DNA of 64,000 nt from the NCBI GenBank assembly GCA_009792885.1, contig WMCF01000003.1:11737986-11801985 (forward strand), given 5' to 3'. The translations under genes were made by a program, and so were the position numbers. Below, in pieces: positions 23,761 to 34,569 of the stretch (positions are counted from its first letter, which is position 1; the number at the start of each line of letters is the position of its first letter). This DNA comes from Eremophila alpestris peregrina. Its lineage: Eukaryota; Chordata; Aves; Passeriformes; Alaudidae. A model generated the notes under the pieces. It was not told where the DNA came from, made no database searches, and saw only the letters and a program-made list of their open reading frames with translations.

Positions 23761-26700
23761 TACAACTGGTATCATTTAATTAATCTCAGTCTCTTGTAAA
23801 AATACCTGTTGTAAGAAGACTTCTGAACAGTGGAACTTATGAATAAAAGGAAATTGTAAGTGTTCTTTAGACTTTACTGTTGTCAAAAATTGAAAATTGA
23901 ATCTAGACATTACATATGCATAAAATAGAAAATATTTTCAATCAGAAAAAAACCCAGAAAATTAAAAGCATTATATAAACCACATTTTATAAATAAAAAT
24001 GTAAACCACCAAATTTTATAAAAAAATAATTTTTATAACATTTTTATTGATTCTCCTTGCTGAAAATCACACTTAAACAATTACATTGTACATTAAATTA
24101 TGCAATATACCTCCAAAAATGGGGTAATTAAGCATGAAGACAATCTGTCTGAATGGTTCTCTGAAAGAACCAGTACTCTTTGGTTTGGTTAAGGAATAGG
24201 GATACATATCTCTGCACTTGCAAGCAGTTCATATTTTTTTATCCTGGGAAGTATTCCTATTTGGATTGGTTCTCTCAAGGAAAAAAAGACAGTAAAGTGG
24301 GTATGTCTACACATCAAGTGCAATTTGCTTGGTTTACACATAGCCATCTGTCCTGCAGTGGAGACATACAGCATTTAGATTATTTTTAAACAAGAATTAT
24401 AGGATGACATAAATGGCCAGTTTCTCAAGGGCCAGTCTCAACATCAAGGTCAAACCCAAAGCTTACATGATTCTCTCTGTAGAAGATAGTGCAAAAACTT
24501 GCAAGTGCATACAGTCCTTCTTAGTCCTGTTTGCCCAATTGTTTTTAAAAGATGTGTAGCAACCACGAAATGTATTTTATACCATCTGAGAAGTCCAGTT
24601 AGGCATGAAGTGTGCTTCTCCATCTACACTGCTCCACTCAGCCATCCTCTTTGTAAAGAATGCTTATTTCTGCCTCTGCATTTTCGTTCATTAACCTGGA
24701 TGTGCCCTTTACACATACAACAAAGCTGACAAGCAGGTGCAATTGGATTTCCCACACAGCATCAAAACTGTAGTCCTGGTTTGCAGAATAAGGGCAGATG
24801 AAAGGCAGGCAGCACCTCTGCATGATTTTTCCTTTGTAGACTAAAATACAAAATACTGAGAAGAAAACTATGTACATCAATTATCACAGAAGACTCATAG
24901 AAGGACTATTGTGCAGCATCAGTAACTTGTGTTTATTTTAATGGGTGTATGATTCATATTTAACCACAAATTTACAAAATTCAGTATTCATACTGATAAA
25001 GACAGAGTTTGTAAGAAAAGAAGCGAGTGTTAGCAAAAATCGGCTTCTTTGTTAAATGATTGCAGACTTGCTGAGGAGAGGAAAAAACTGAAGGTGGACA
25101 CAAATGGGGCAGTGATGGAAGATGCACTGAACACCACTACCAGCAATTCCTGAAATAACTTTTTAACAATGGCAGGAGCAGAGTTTTAGGGTTTATTGCA
25201 GTATTACTATTATCATTCAATAGAAGAACATAAACAAAAGAAATCATACATTCTAAACCCATGAAAATACAATAAGCCTAGCTGCCTATTTACACAGAAG
25301 AAATAAAATGCTTCTTGAACCCTTTTTGTTCATTTTTTGTAAGAGCATAGGTATGTAATCAGGTGTTTTTAATGTGATGCATTGTTCTGTTTGCTTACTC
25401 TCTTCCTAAATCCTTGGCTTAGTTACTTGTGCATTTGACCTGAACAAGCCACAACTGCTGAGGCTTAGTACCTTCTTTGTGGGTGATAAATCCCTTTCCA
25501 TTTATTTCACTAAGGACAACTCTCATGCATACCTTAGAAAGGATCACTTTCCAGAGCTCAGTATACAATTATTCACTTTCTTCCAAAAATCTATGTAAGT
25601 TTATGAATCTTCTTGCACATAATTCAATCTCCTTCTACTGTGTAATTTTTAAAAATCTCTGCTTATGAAACTGTATGTCTTTGCATTCATTCTTTTTATG
25701 ATAGTTATAAGTTTCATGCATAATACTATCCTTCAGATAGCTTGTCTCCCATCTCTGCCCTTTAAAAAGAAAACAGTCCATAATTTCCAGTGTCTTCTCA
25801 AGTGAAGACCTCCTATTTATAATTGTAGTAATGCATATGAAGTAAAGTAGGAAGTTCATTGTCTATTTTGCCAATAGAAGATTACTGTATTTGTTGCAGC
25901 CTTTATTTTGTCTACATGTGAGTTAATATATAATAATTTTCTTTACATTTCCTAGTTATTCATCACAGTTGTGTTCCTATCTTGAACAGACTGCAGATGA
26001 CTACAATGGATTTTATAGTACTGAAATTTTTATTGAAATTTATAGGACTGGAAAACTACTGGTAACTTGACCTATAAATTGAAAACTCTTAGTACATTCC
26101 TCTGTGCAAGTTTACTAAGGTGTCTCCAGGAGTTATTTTACTTGGTGGGAGAGGCTGTTAAGCAGTGCAGAAAACCTACATAGGATTATTACATTGAACT
26201 CTCCTAAAGAGATATTAGCATATTTTATAAATTATTTTCTTATTTTTAAATTACTGTTATTTTCAATTTTATGAACAATATTCAATATTATGAAATAAGA
26301 TAAATTTCCTAGCAATTGTGTGGCTTTGCTTAAAGTTCCGCATCAGTAACCTGCATTAATCCTGTACTGCTGAGCAATGTGGACAGAGATGGAGATCTAC
26401 CTTATCATATCCAGAAGTAAAGTGTCCAGAAACAAAAATATTTCTAAATTACTAAGACATTATAGATGTTAAAAATGAAGAGGTGACAAATAAAAATATT
26501 CTTTGTTCTTGGTGGGAAACACAAATAACACACAGTCACACAAACAGTAAATAGTGTTCATGAAAAAATTTCAAGAGGCAAGTATGTAAATCCAAGGGCT
26601 TAAAATTACAAAAGAATGTTCTTTAAAATGTTACTGTAGATCAAATTTTCCTCTAATTCTTAAAGTTAGTTGATTGTTTCATATCACAGAAGAAGATATT

Positions 26701-26940
26701 TCATTACTTAGCATTTCCCTCCTTACTGTTTTTATTATCATTCTGGTCCTGAAATAACAGATAAGCAATAGTCAATTAACAATAGTTCACAAAGAGTTCT
26801 TTCAAATTATGGGCAAAGTCTATAAATAGACACAAATAACAGAAAAAGCTCCTTCTTTTTCTTTGAAATGCAGTACATAATGACCTAAATAGCACATGTG
26901 GAAGTAATTTCAGTATTTTATACTTGTAGCTCTTTATAGA

Positions 26941-26957
26941 TGCGCCCTTTGGGCGCA
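26941..26957. repeat. GC-rich 7-bp hairpin
   Basis: TGCGCCC and GGGCGCA are exact reverse complements around TTT, with two GCGC cores in otherwise AT-rich, CpG-poor DNA. It could be a palindromic protein-binding site (E2F-like TTTGGGCGC differs from the usual TTTSSCGC by one base) or chance. Confidence 0.6.
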
Positions 26958-27073
26958 ATCCAGCAAAGCTTTGCACATATGCTTAAGTTTATGCATTTTG
27001 AGTAGTCCCAAGGCTTTTGTTTGTACTGTTTGTACAAATGCCACATGATTGTTCTCTTTCATGTAATACCTTT

Positions 27074-27106
27074 AAGAAAGAAAGAGAAGGAAAGAAGGGA
27101 AAGAGG
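27074..27106. repeat. Purine-rich (GAAA)n-like run
   Basis: A degenerate GAAA/GGAA tract with essentially no pyrimidines. It is low-complexity sequence. Confidence 0.85.
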
Positions 27107-30100
27107 CTCCCTTAATTTTGGTCCATACTGGTTTGAAACCTCTGACACTCATAGTCGCTGAAGTTATTGTAAAACCTTGGAGCTTTTAGAAAATGAGATT
27201 AACTGTTTTATGTCGAATTATGGAAAAAAATCAGACTTGATTTTGATGAATTTTCTGGATTTTATTCCAACTAATTTAATTAACTGCAGTATTTACCTAG
27301 CAACTCTATGAGAGCAGACTTCATGTGAGATTGCTTCTGCTCTTTGAGCCAGTGCATGTACAAGAATGCAAGACCAGCACTTTTAATTTTACCTTGGCCC
27401 TTGACTCAGAGAACCAAATACAACTAGGAAGTGCAGAGGAACAAGAAAATAGGAAATATTTTTTGAAGCCTTTGACAAGTTCACTTCTGCTTTAGTTTGA
27501 ATTCTGGGCACTAATTCAGGTTATCTTTTAGTTTAGCCAAATCTGGAGGCCAAACCTTTGCTGGTTTTGCTCAACCTCTGCCCTTTCTTCCTGTCCCACA
27601 GTCCCCAGTTAACACGCTACCTGTGAATCTATTTTGACAGCTGTATTTTTCCAACAGGAAAATACTTTACACATATGTGGTAATTTCAGACTCAGAACAT
27701 GCAGCTCCCTCTCTTACCTCAATATACCTTCCCTTCTGTTCAGTGATGCTTGTGCAGGCTCAGCCTAACACACAGCAGATCATCAGTGTGAAAACAGGCT
27801 GAAGACAAACAGTGCATCTAATTATTATTGCCTAAACTTGTAATATATTGCCTTGGGTGTATCTTGAAGTCAGGGAAAGGAAGTTAAAAAAACAGGTTTT
27901 TCCTCTTGGAAATCTCTTCCAAAGGTTTTAGACAGCTTTTGGTGTAAAGTAAAAAGATGTTATTGCAAAAGTGGTGGGAATTGAGCAGTGATTTTAATTT
28001 ACTTTCATGTTGTTTCCCCACTAAGTTCAATCTAAGGTGAAACATCGTGTTGATGTCAAATTTTGCTTCAAGCAAAACAATAGAAGAGCTCTAAAATTAA
28101 TGTAGGTGTCCAGTCAGAGGCCTTATACAGCCATTAACGGCAGTACCAGCTTGAGATAATGCATTATAAGCATGAAAAATTCAACAGTCATTGCTGTGTT
28201 CTGATCTCTCTCCCTTTTTCTTACTTTGTTCCCTACAGAATCTGCTGCACATTCCCAAACTGGTCTTTCTGCTAGTTTACCCCAAAGAAATGCACTGGAT
28301 CTGGATCATTATGACTAATGAAATTGCTGAGAAGGGATTTTTTTTTGTCAAAATGTAATGCCACTCTAGAACTTTCACCATACATTAGGGCTCTGTAACA
28401 AGGGCTTATGGTTGCCTGAGGCACAACTTTGATTCAGTTTCACTCCATCTTTAGCCACCCAGTTCAATGCACTACTGTAAGATGAGCTGAATACTGAAAT
28501 TCAATGCAACAGGGAGATGAATGCTATTTTATAGCTATATATTGTAAAATTGTTAGGTCTTTTGTTATCATTTATTGACTTTCAAAAAAAGTAAAAAAGA
28601 TCTCCAGCCCCATTTAGAACGTAAAAGCAAATTATAACAGCATTAAGGCACAGAGTGCTGGTCAAAATGCACTGTTGTGCACACTGTTCTCCAAATTCCA
28701 CTGTAAATTTGCAATCCACATGTTGTGGTTTAAGATTCAAACCTGTGGATGCAATTATTGTTGGCCAGTATGCTTTTTATGTGACAAATGATTTGGCTGA
28801 CTTAAAAATCAGATCTTAAAGTCTCCAGAGGACAAGATGCTCTTATCAGTGAGCTTTAGGCTCTTGGATCTCTCACATACAGTTTTCAAAAAAGAAATAC
28901 CTGAGGTGTATTGATGCTTCATGTAATGAAATTTTTCACACGAGCAAAAAAAAGGTAACTCTTTCATTCTGGACACAGGTGTACATAAAAACATTTAATT
29001 TCAAGTCTATAGGTTTGCCTCACATTACCATTTACAGGACTAAAGACAGGAATAATTTGGTTTCCCTGAATGTATTGTTATCATTATCAATTCCTGCAGC
29101 CTCACAATAAGTTTTCCATAACTTTAACTATTATATTCTCACCTATAAATAAAACACAATCATCTTAAAAATCAATGAAGGGAAAACCATCAATTCCATT
29201 AACCTAAGAATTCCTTCAGGCCAGTAATATGAACTGCACTGCACTGGATCTTTTGTTTTATTGAGCTATATCTCTTTGTATGGCAACCAGAAGAGAAAAA
29301 AAAAATCAAATATAAAATCAAAGACTAAGGAGTTTTGTTCTGGAAGCCAGTGAGGTAAGGATTGAATATTTTTTTATGCCTGGAGTTAATTTTTTTCACC
29401 TTAATTTGCAATCAGACACAATAAAAAAAAGATATTGCCCCTGGAAGGAAGCAACTTTTATTACCATTCCAACTATTTTCTGTACTTTTTATCACTTCTA
29501 ATTCCTTTGTTTTTGAATTCACCTCCATAACCTTGCAACAGTAAACACGTTTACTTGTCTTTGCTGACTGTCAACCAATACCATCTGCTCTTTGGAGCCT
29601 TAAAAATAGTAACACATATATGGGTCACAACTGTAGTCTCTAGATAACCATGTAGCAGATCCAGGTGATTAATTTTTCCACAACCTTTATCTTACCCAGG
29701 GGCAGACTCTCGCTATGTCTTTCCCTAGTGAATGTTTCTCATAAAATGTGAAATTAACAAAAATGCAATCTTACCAAAAAAATGGTATTTCATAGAGGAC
29801 CCATGTCAACTAACAGAAGGGGTTGTTAGTCAGCTGCCTTGTTTGAACTTGATCCAAAGGCATTTCTCCTCTCTTTCATAAACAGAAGTGGTTCAAGCCA
29901 TAAAACTGTGAAACTGGGACAAATTAACAGGGGTCTTTTTTTCTGTAAAAGAAAAGAAAAATAGCGGCATTAGCTGCTGCTTTCAGGATGTCTTGGCAGT
30001 GTTGCTTCTCTCAAATACCACTCTTTCTGTCTGTGAGTTGGTATTCTGCTTATACTGCTTCTCATGATGCACACATTCAAGCTTTTAAATCCCTGACCAT

Positions 30101-30130
30101 ACAGGACAGTTTGATGAGCTAATTGACAAG

Positions 30131-30175
30131 ATGATTATATGATATGATATATGATATGATATATAATATATGTCA
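30131..30175. repeat. AT-rich (GATAT)n-like simple repeat
   Basis: Repeated GATATGATAT and ATATAATATATG blocks. It is simple sequence. Confidence 0.85.
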
Positions 30176-30268
30176 TAGTGATCTATTTCAAACTCAGATT
30201 AGATGGAAAATGTTAGAAAGGCTAGTAAAATTATCCAAGCAAACACTCATTTCCTCTTTGACTTTGTA

Positions 30269-30308
30269 TGCACACATATACATATACATATACACATACA
30301 TATACACA
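30269..30308. repeat. (CATATA)n microsatellite
   Basis: Imperfect CATATA/CACATA units over about 40 bases. Confidence 0.9.
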
Positions 30309-32291
30309 GTCATAATCCTCTAAACATTCTTTTAAAGAGACAGTAGAAAATATTTGCTTAATAATGAAAGGAATCCTAACTTTCTCCTGTTCTTATCATT
30401 TCATGTGTCACAGAGGTCTTGCTTATAGAACACTATCCAAGTGCTATTTAAAGATAGAATTACTCCTTTGGCTATTAAGTTATGCCTATAATATTCTTAT
30501 AATTTAAAAAATCATGTATTTTTATATGAATATATCTGGTATTTTTATATGCATATATCTGGTTTGTCACCCTTAATTCTGCAGGACAAAGTTCAAGTAC
30601 ACCCATAAAATCCTTTAGACAGAAGCAGTTGACAAAGTCTGGGGTGAAGACGGGATCCAGCCACACTCACACTCTCCTCTGAGATGGACTTTGGAAAGAA
30701 AGGGGATCCTTTCTGCACTTCATGAGTCAAAGGGAGGCATTCACAAATCAACTGAAGATCCCACTCTGCCCACAACAAAGTGAAAATAACCTATTTAGGA
30801 AATAGATTTTAATATGATTTTAGATTTAAGTCTTTCAAATGCTTATACTTTTTTTCAAATTAAAGTTCTAGTGTCTAAAAAGATTAATTCATAGCAAGGG
30901 AAGGTAAGCTGGGAGTTTGAGCTGTCATACTCATTAACAGTTATGTACTAATATATTGAAAGGTTCTTTACTGTTGAAATCATAAGCATTAGAAAATAAC
31001 TGCTTTATTTTGGCATGTCATGCTCAATAAACTATCTGTTTTTACTGACAAAAATGTTCAGAGATTTAAGAAACTATTTCTAATTTGGTTGTGTTTGGAG
31101 CTACATACAAAGAAGCCCTTGAAAAGGTATTATTTTATGAGTGTTATTCATATAATTCTCTGTCACTTGTCAACAGTAAAGAACTGAAATACAGGATCAC
31201 CATTGTTAATTATATTGCAATAGATGTTTTGTACAAAATTCCTTTTCTTCCCCCTACAACTTCAGAGACAAAATAAAGGGAAAGATGTCATTAAAATTTA
31301 TAATATTAATAATTCCTCTTCTTTGGCCTGCCCAAGAACATGTATTAATGGACATGCACACTGTGCTGTGCCTGTAACATAGTATAAGACCTCATAGCTA
31401 ATGACAGGGTTCATCTAACACTCTTCTGAATGACAATATCAAAATCAGGAATATATACCCATACAAAAAATTGAATTTAAAATGTTATTTGGTTGCTGTT
31501 TTCGTAGATATGAGGGATGAAATTTTGACTGGACAGATAGAAAACTTAAATCCTCTTGTGTCTTTAGGAGACGGGTAAAATAAGAATTCCACTGACTTAA
31601 TCCGGAATCCTCCTTCCAAACACATGTATGTATATAAGACTATATGAGTTTGACTGTAAGAGTTTGTGTGTATGCTGTGGCAACTGCACTCTGAGGCCAA
31701 CCAGAAAGATGGAAACTACTCAGGTGTCCAAATCAAAATGTGACATTTGAGTTAAAGCAGTATCTGCTTTGGAAAAAAAAACATGAACAAACAATAGAAT
31801 AGAAACAGGACTTATACACTGCCTAAATAATTCCTATAAATAATAGCAATCCCTATAAATAGTAATACCTATAAATAGAAAATATTTTTAACTAGTCATT
31901 TTGTAAATATTTATTTTCCATTAAAATTTTAAAACTTTTGCAGCAGATATGTTTTGTAATGGACTATAAATATTTTTGTGGTCAGAAATGTTCCATGAAA
32001 ATGTAGAATATTCTCAATCCCTGGGGAGTCTGAGCATCACCAAGAGTGAGACATACCCTCATGGCAGTAAGGAAAGAGTAACTGGATTTTGAGCTTGATA
32101 GAAGCTCAATTTCAGACAAGATTAAGGGAGCAAATTCACAGGGAGAGTGGGAGCTTCCGACAAGGTTTATTAGTGAATCCCTCCCATTGAGTCACGAGGT
32201 GCAGAAAGGACCCCCTTGCTTTCAAGTCCTTCTCAGAGAGGAGTTTGGGCATGGATGGATCCAATCTTAGTCCCAGATTTTGTAATCATTT
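30309..32291. other. Unique AT-rich non-coding DNA
   Basis: No gene or transposable element is recognised. It contains the triple TATA/MEF2-like repeat at 31833. Confidence 0.65.
31833..31878 (+). promoter_or_regulatory. Triple CCTATAAATA (TATA/MEF2-like) repeat
   Basis: The ten-mer CCTATAAATA occurs three times, starting at 31833, 31852 and 31868. Copies two and three extend to CTATAAATAG, which fits the MEF2 consensus CTA(A/T)4TAG. The first copy ends in A instead of G. The spacing of 19 and 16 bases shows a degenerate tandem duplication. A related ACTATAAATA lies near 31965. It may be an enhancer-like cluster or just a decayed minisatellite. Confidence 0.3.
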
Positions 32292-32875
32292 ATGTTTGTG
32301 TTGGTTTTGGCTGGGGTAGAAATAATTGTCTTCACAGTGGCTGGTATGGAGCAAAGCTTTAGATCTGTGCTGAACACAGAGATGTTTTTGTTATTGCTGA
32401 CCTGGGCTTTGCACAGAACCAAGGCCTTTTCTGCTTTTTGCATGGTCATGCTGGCAGGGAAGTTGGGGCTGCATGGGCAGTTGGGAGGAGGCACAGAAGA
32501 GACAGGTGACACCAATTCACCAAAGGGATAATCCAGACCATGTGAAATCATGTGCATCATATAGAGAGGGAGGAAGGATGAGGAAGGGAGGGGTACATTT
32601 GGAGTGATGGTGTTTTTCTTCCCGAGTAACCATTAGGGATGATGGGTCCCTGCTCTCCTGGGGATGGCTGATCCTGGGAAGTACTGAATTAATTCCTTGT
32701 TTTGCTTTGCCTGTGTGCATGGTTTTTGCATTCCCTGTTAAACTGTCTTCATCTCAACCCACAAATTTTCCAGCTTTTACCCCTTCCAATTCCCTCCCAG
32801 ACGCCTCTGGTGGGGGAGTGAGCACCCAGCTGCATGGGGCTTGATTGCCAGCTGAGGCAAAACCATGACAATGTC
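32292..32875 (+). mobile_element. ERVL-type solo LTR with target-site duplication
   Basis: The LTR body is 32297-32870 (574 bases). It begins TGTGTTGG, ends CCATGACA, and is flanked by ATGTT (32292-32296) and ATGTC (32871-32875), a 5-bp target duplication with one mismatch, as expected for ERVL-class insertions. The 3' half (the 'GGAGTGATGGTG', 'TTCCTTGTTTTGCTTTGCC', 'AAACTGTCTTCATCTCAACCCAC' order, quoted in pieces) resembles an LTR family I know from bird genomes. No gag, pol or env is present, so this is a solo LTR left by recombination between two LTRs. Small open frames inside it are not genes. It is non-autonomous and moderately diverged. Confidence 0.8.
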
Positions 32876-32915
32876 TAAAGGACCATCTAGGTGTAATTGA
32901 ACCTTTGTACAGCTT

Positions 32916-33470
32916 TGTCCCGCAGGATTAGGGATGATAAACCAAACATCTACATATAAAATTAAATTATTTATTGTGAAAAAGGTTGTAGGGAAAGATC
33001 TTAATCAGAATTATTTAATACACAGCATAAGTAGCTATAACTACTAGTACAGTATAGTGCACTATTTTTTAAGCAATACTGAAGCAATTATATTGAAGCA
33101 AGCAAAAAGAATTATCAAGTAGAGATTGATATTACTCACCCATACCAACAACTGCAGGCAAATCTCTTTCACTCAGCTTCGAGCAGTAACCTCGAGGGGC
33201 ATCCCCATGCAAACCTAGAGAACTCCACACACACTCCAAAAAGGGCTATGCTACAAGAACCTGCCCTTAAAAAGTGGGACTGGACTTCTATCATATGATT
33301 GTCAGTCATATGTTTTGGGCTAGCTGTCTCATCTCAGTATCTTTAGATATCAGTAGTATCACTTGTTTATTCTTTTATCAGGTACTTTAGGAGGTCAGCC
33401 ACGACTCTGCCTCACTATTAGGATGTTTAACTTTGGAATTGATGAGTCAGGCTGATTTCACACCAAAACA
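32916..33470 (-). mobile_element. Probable antisense endogenous-retrovirus LTR
   Basis: Read on the minus strand this region has the layout of an avian ERVL-like LTR. It has a TG start near 33470, then a 'CCCACTTTTTAAGGGC' TATA-like core. That is followed by a block with TGGAGTTCTCTAGGTTTGC and GGATGCCCCTCGAGGTTAC near 33190-33230, then GGTGAGTAA. I recognise the order from bird LTRs but cannot assign a family. The left edge is uncertain (TGTCCC at 32916 is the best TG/CA match), and I found no target duplication. If correct, it sits 45 bases from the LTR at 32297-32870 in the opposite orientation. Alternatively it is a diverged unclassified repeat. Confidence 0.5.
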
Positions 33471-33654
33471 CCAAAAGCAGCATGAGCCCCTTCTCCATTC
33501 ACCACTAATTACTGTGCAAATAGGGCAGTTTGAGATATTTTACCCCTACTCCAGGCAGAGATCCTGCTACAGTGACATAAAATGATCAAACTGTCATGGG
33601 AGTCACGGAACACTTTTTCAATTTCTTTGTCCACTGGCCTTTGCACTTATTTTT

Positions 33655-34140
33655 CAGTACAGGAAACACATGGATCTATTGGCACATGTCCAGAAGAGGG
33701 AGACCAAAATTGTCAGAGGCCTGGAGCACCTCTCCTGAATGAAAAGGCTGAGAAAGTTGGCATTGTTTAACCTGGAGAAGTAAGAGTTCAAAGGATACCT
33801 TGTAGCAGCATTTCAGTGCTTAAATTAATTTATAAGAAAGATGGAAACAGACAATTTATCAGGGCTCATTGCAACAGGAGAAGAGGTAATGGTTTTAAAC
33901 TGAAAAAAAAAAGGTATCTTTATCTTAGATATAAGGAAGAAGCTTTTGTTAATATGGTGTGACACTGGAACAGGTTGCCCTGAGAAGTGGTGGATGCCTC
34001 ACCCCAGAAACATTCAAGGGCAGGTTGAGTGGACTCTGAAGAACCTGGTCCAGGTGATGTCCCTGCTCATTGCAGGGAGGTTGCACTACATGAGCTTTAA
34101 AGAATCCTTCCAACTCAAAGTGTTCTACAAGTCTGTGATG
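33655..34140 (+). mobile_element. CR1 retrotransposon 3' end
   Basis: A 5'-truncated CR1 LINE in sense orientation. Recognisable blocks in order are a GTACAGGAAACACATGGATC-like start, CTGGAGCACCTCTCCTG, TTTAACCTGGAGAAG, CACTGGAACAGGTTGCCCTG (33963 onward), GATGTCCCTGCTCATTGCAG (about 34057), and a decayed TTCCAACTCAAAGTGTTCTA end (about 34108). These are the untranslated 3' region of CR1. Its own reverse transcriptase is absent. Divergence is high, so the copy is old and inert. Confidence 0.9.
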
Positions 34141-34241
34141 AAGCTCCCTGCTATTCATCTTACAGTTATTCATTAACAACTTCAAACACTAAGAAATCGC
34201 AATTTGGAGCAGCATTGAAGGCACAGGAGCTTCCTCCTGGA

Positions 34242-34352
34242 GCTCTCTCTCTCTCTGTATATACATATATATATGTGTGTGTGTGTGTGTGTTTGTGTGT
34301 CTATGTGTATGTATATATGTATATATGTATATATGTATATATGTATATATAT
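34242..34352. repeat. Compound (CT)n (TG)n (TATG)n microsatellite
   Basis: A CT run (34243-34256) grades into TATA, then GT, then TATATG units. Frames through it give HTHT- or YIYI-like peptides that are artefacts. It lies about 100 bases downstream of the CR1 end. Confidence 0.97.
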
Positions 34353-34495
34353 CTCACAAATAATCATTAACCTAATAAAGATGTTAAATATTCTGGGGAC
34401 CACTCCACCAGTACATGCCTCATTCAACTCACTTGTTGCATTTACTTCTGATCTTGCAGTATGTTTCCCATCCACATAATAGACATTGCCTAAAC

Positions 34496-34497
<2 letters not shown>

Positions 34498-34531
<34 letters not shown>

Positions 34532-34569
34532 GTTATTGTTATTGTTATTATTGTTATTATTATTATTTT
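34498..34569. repeat. (TTA)n microsatellite
   Basis: About 24 TTA/TTG units with interspersed TTGTTA variants. It is the second large microsatellite within 250 bases. Confidence 0.97.

Larger units (their letters stand above)
23761..30130. other. Unique AT-rich non-coding DNA
   Basis: No gene or transposable element is recognised in this 6.4-kb stretch. It contains a GC-rich hairpin at 26941 and a purine-rich run at 27074, both listed separately. Confidence 0.65.

Noticed and set aside
28721..28732. TGTTGTGGTTTA, resembling an avian LTR terminus
   Set aside because: Similarity stops after 12 bases and no LTR body follows.
32292..32720. Frames of 67-97 codons on both strands
   Set aside because: They lie inside the solo LTR.
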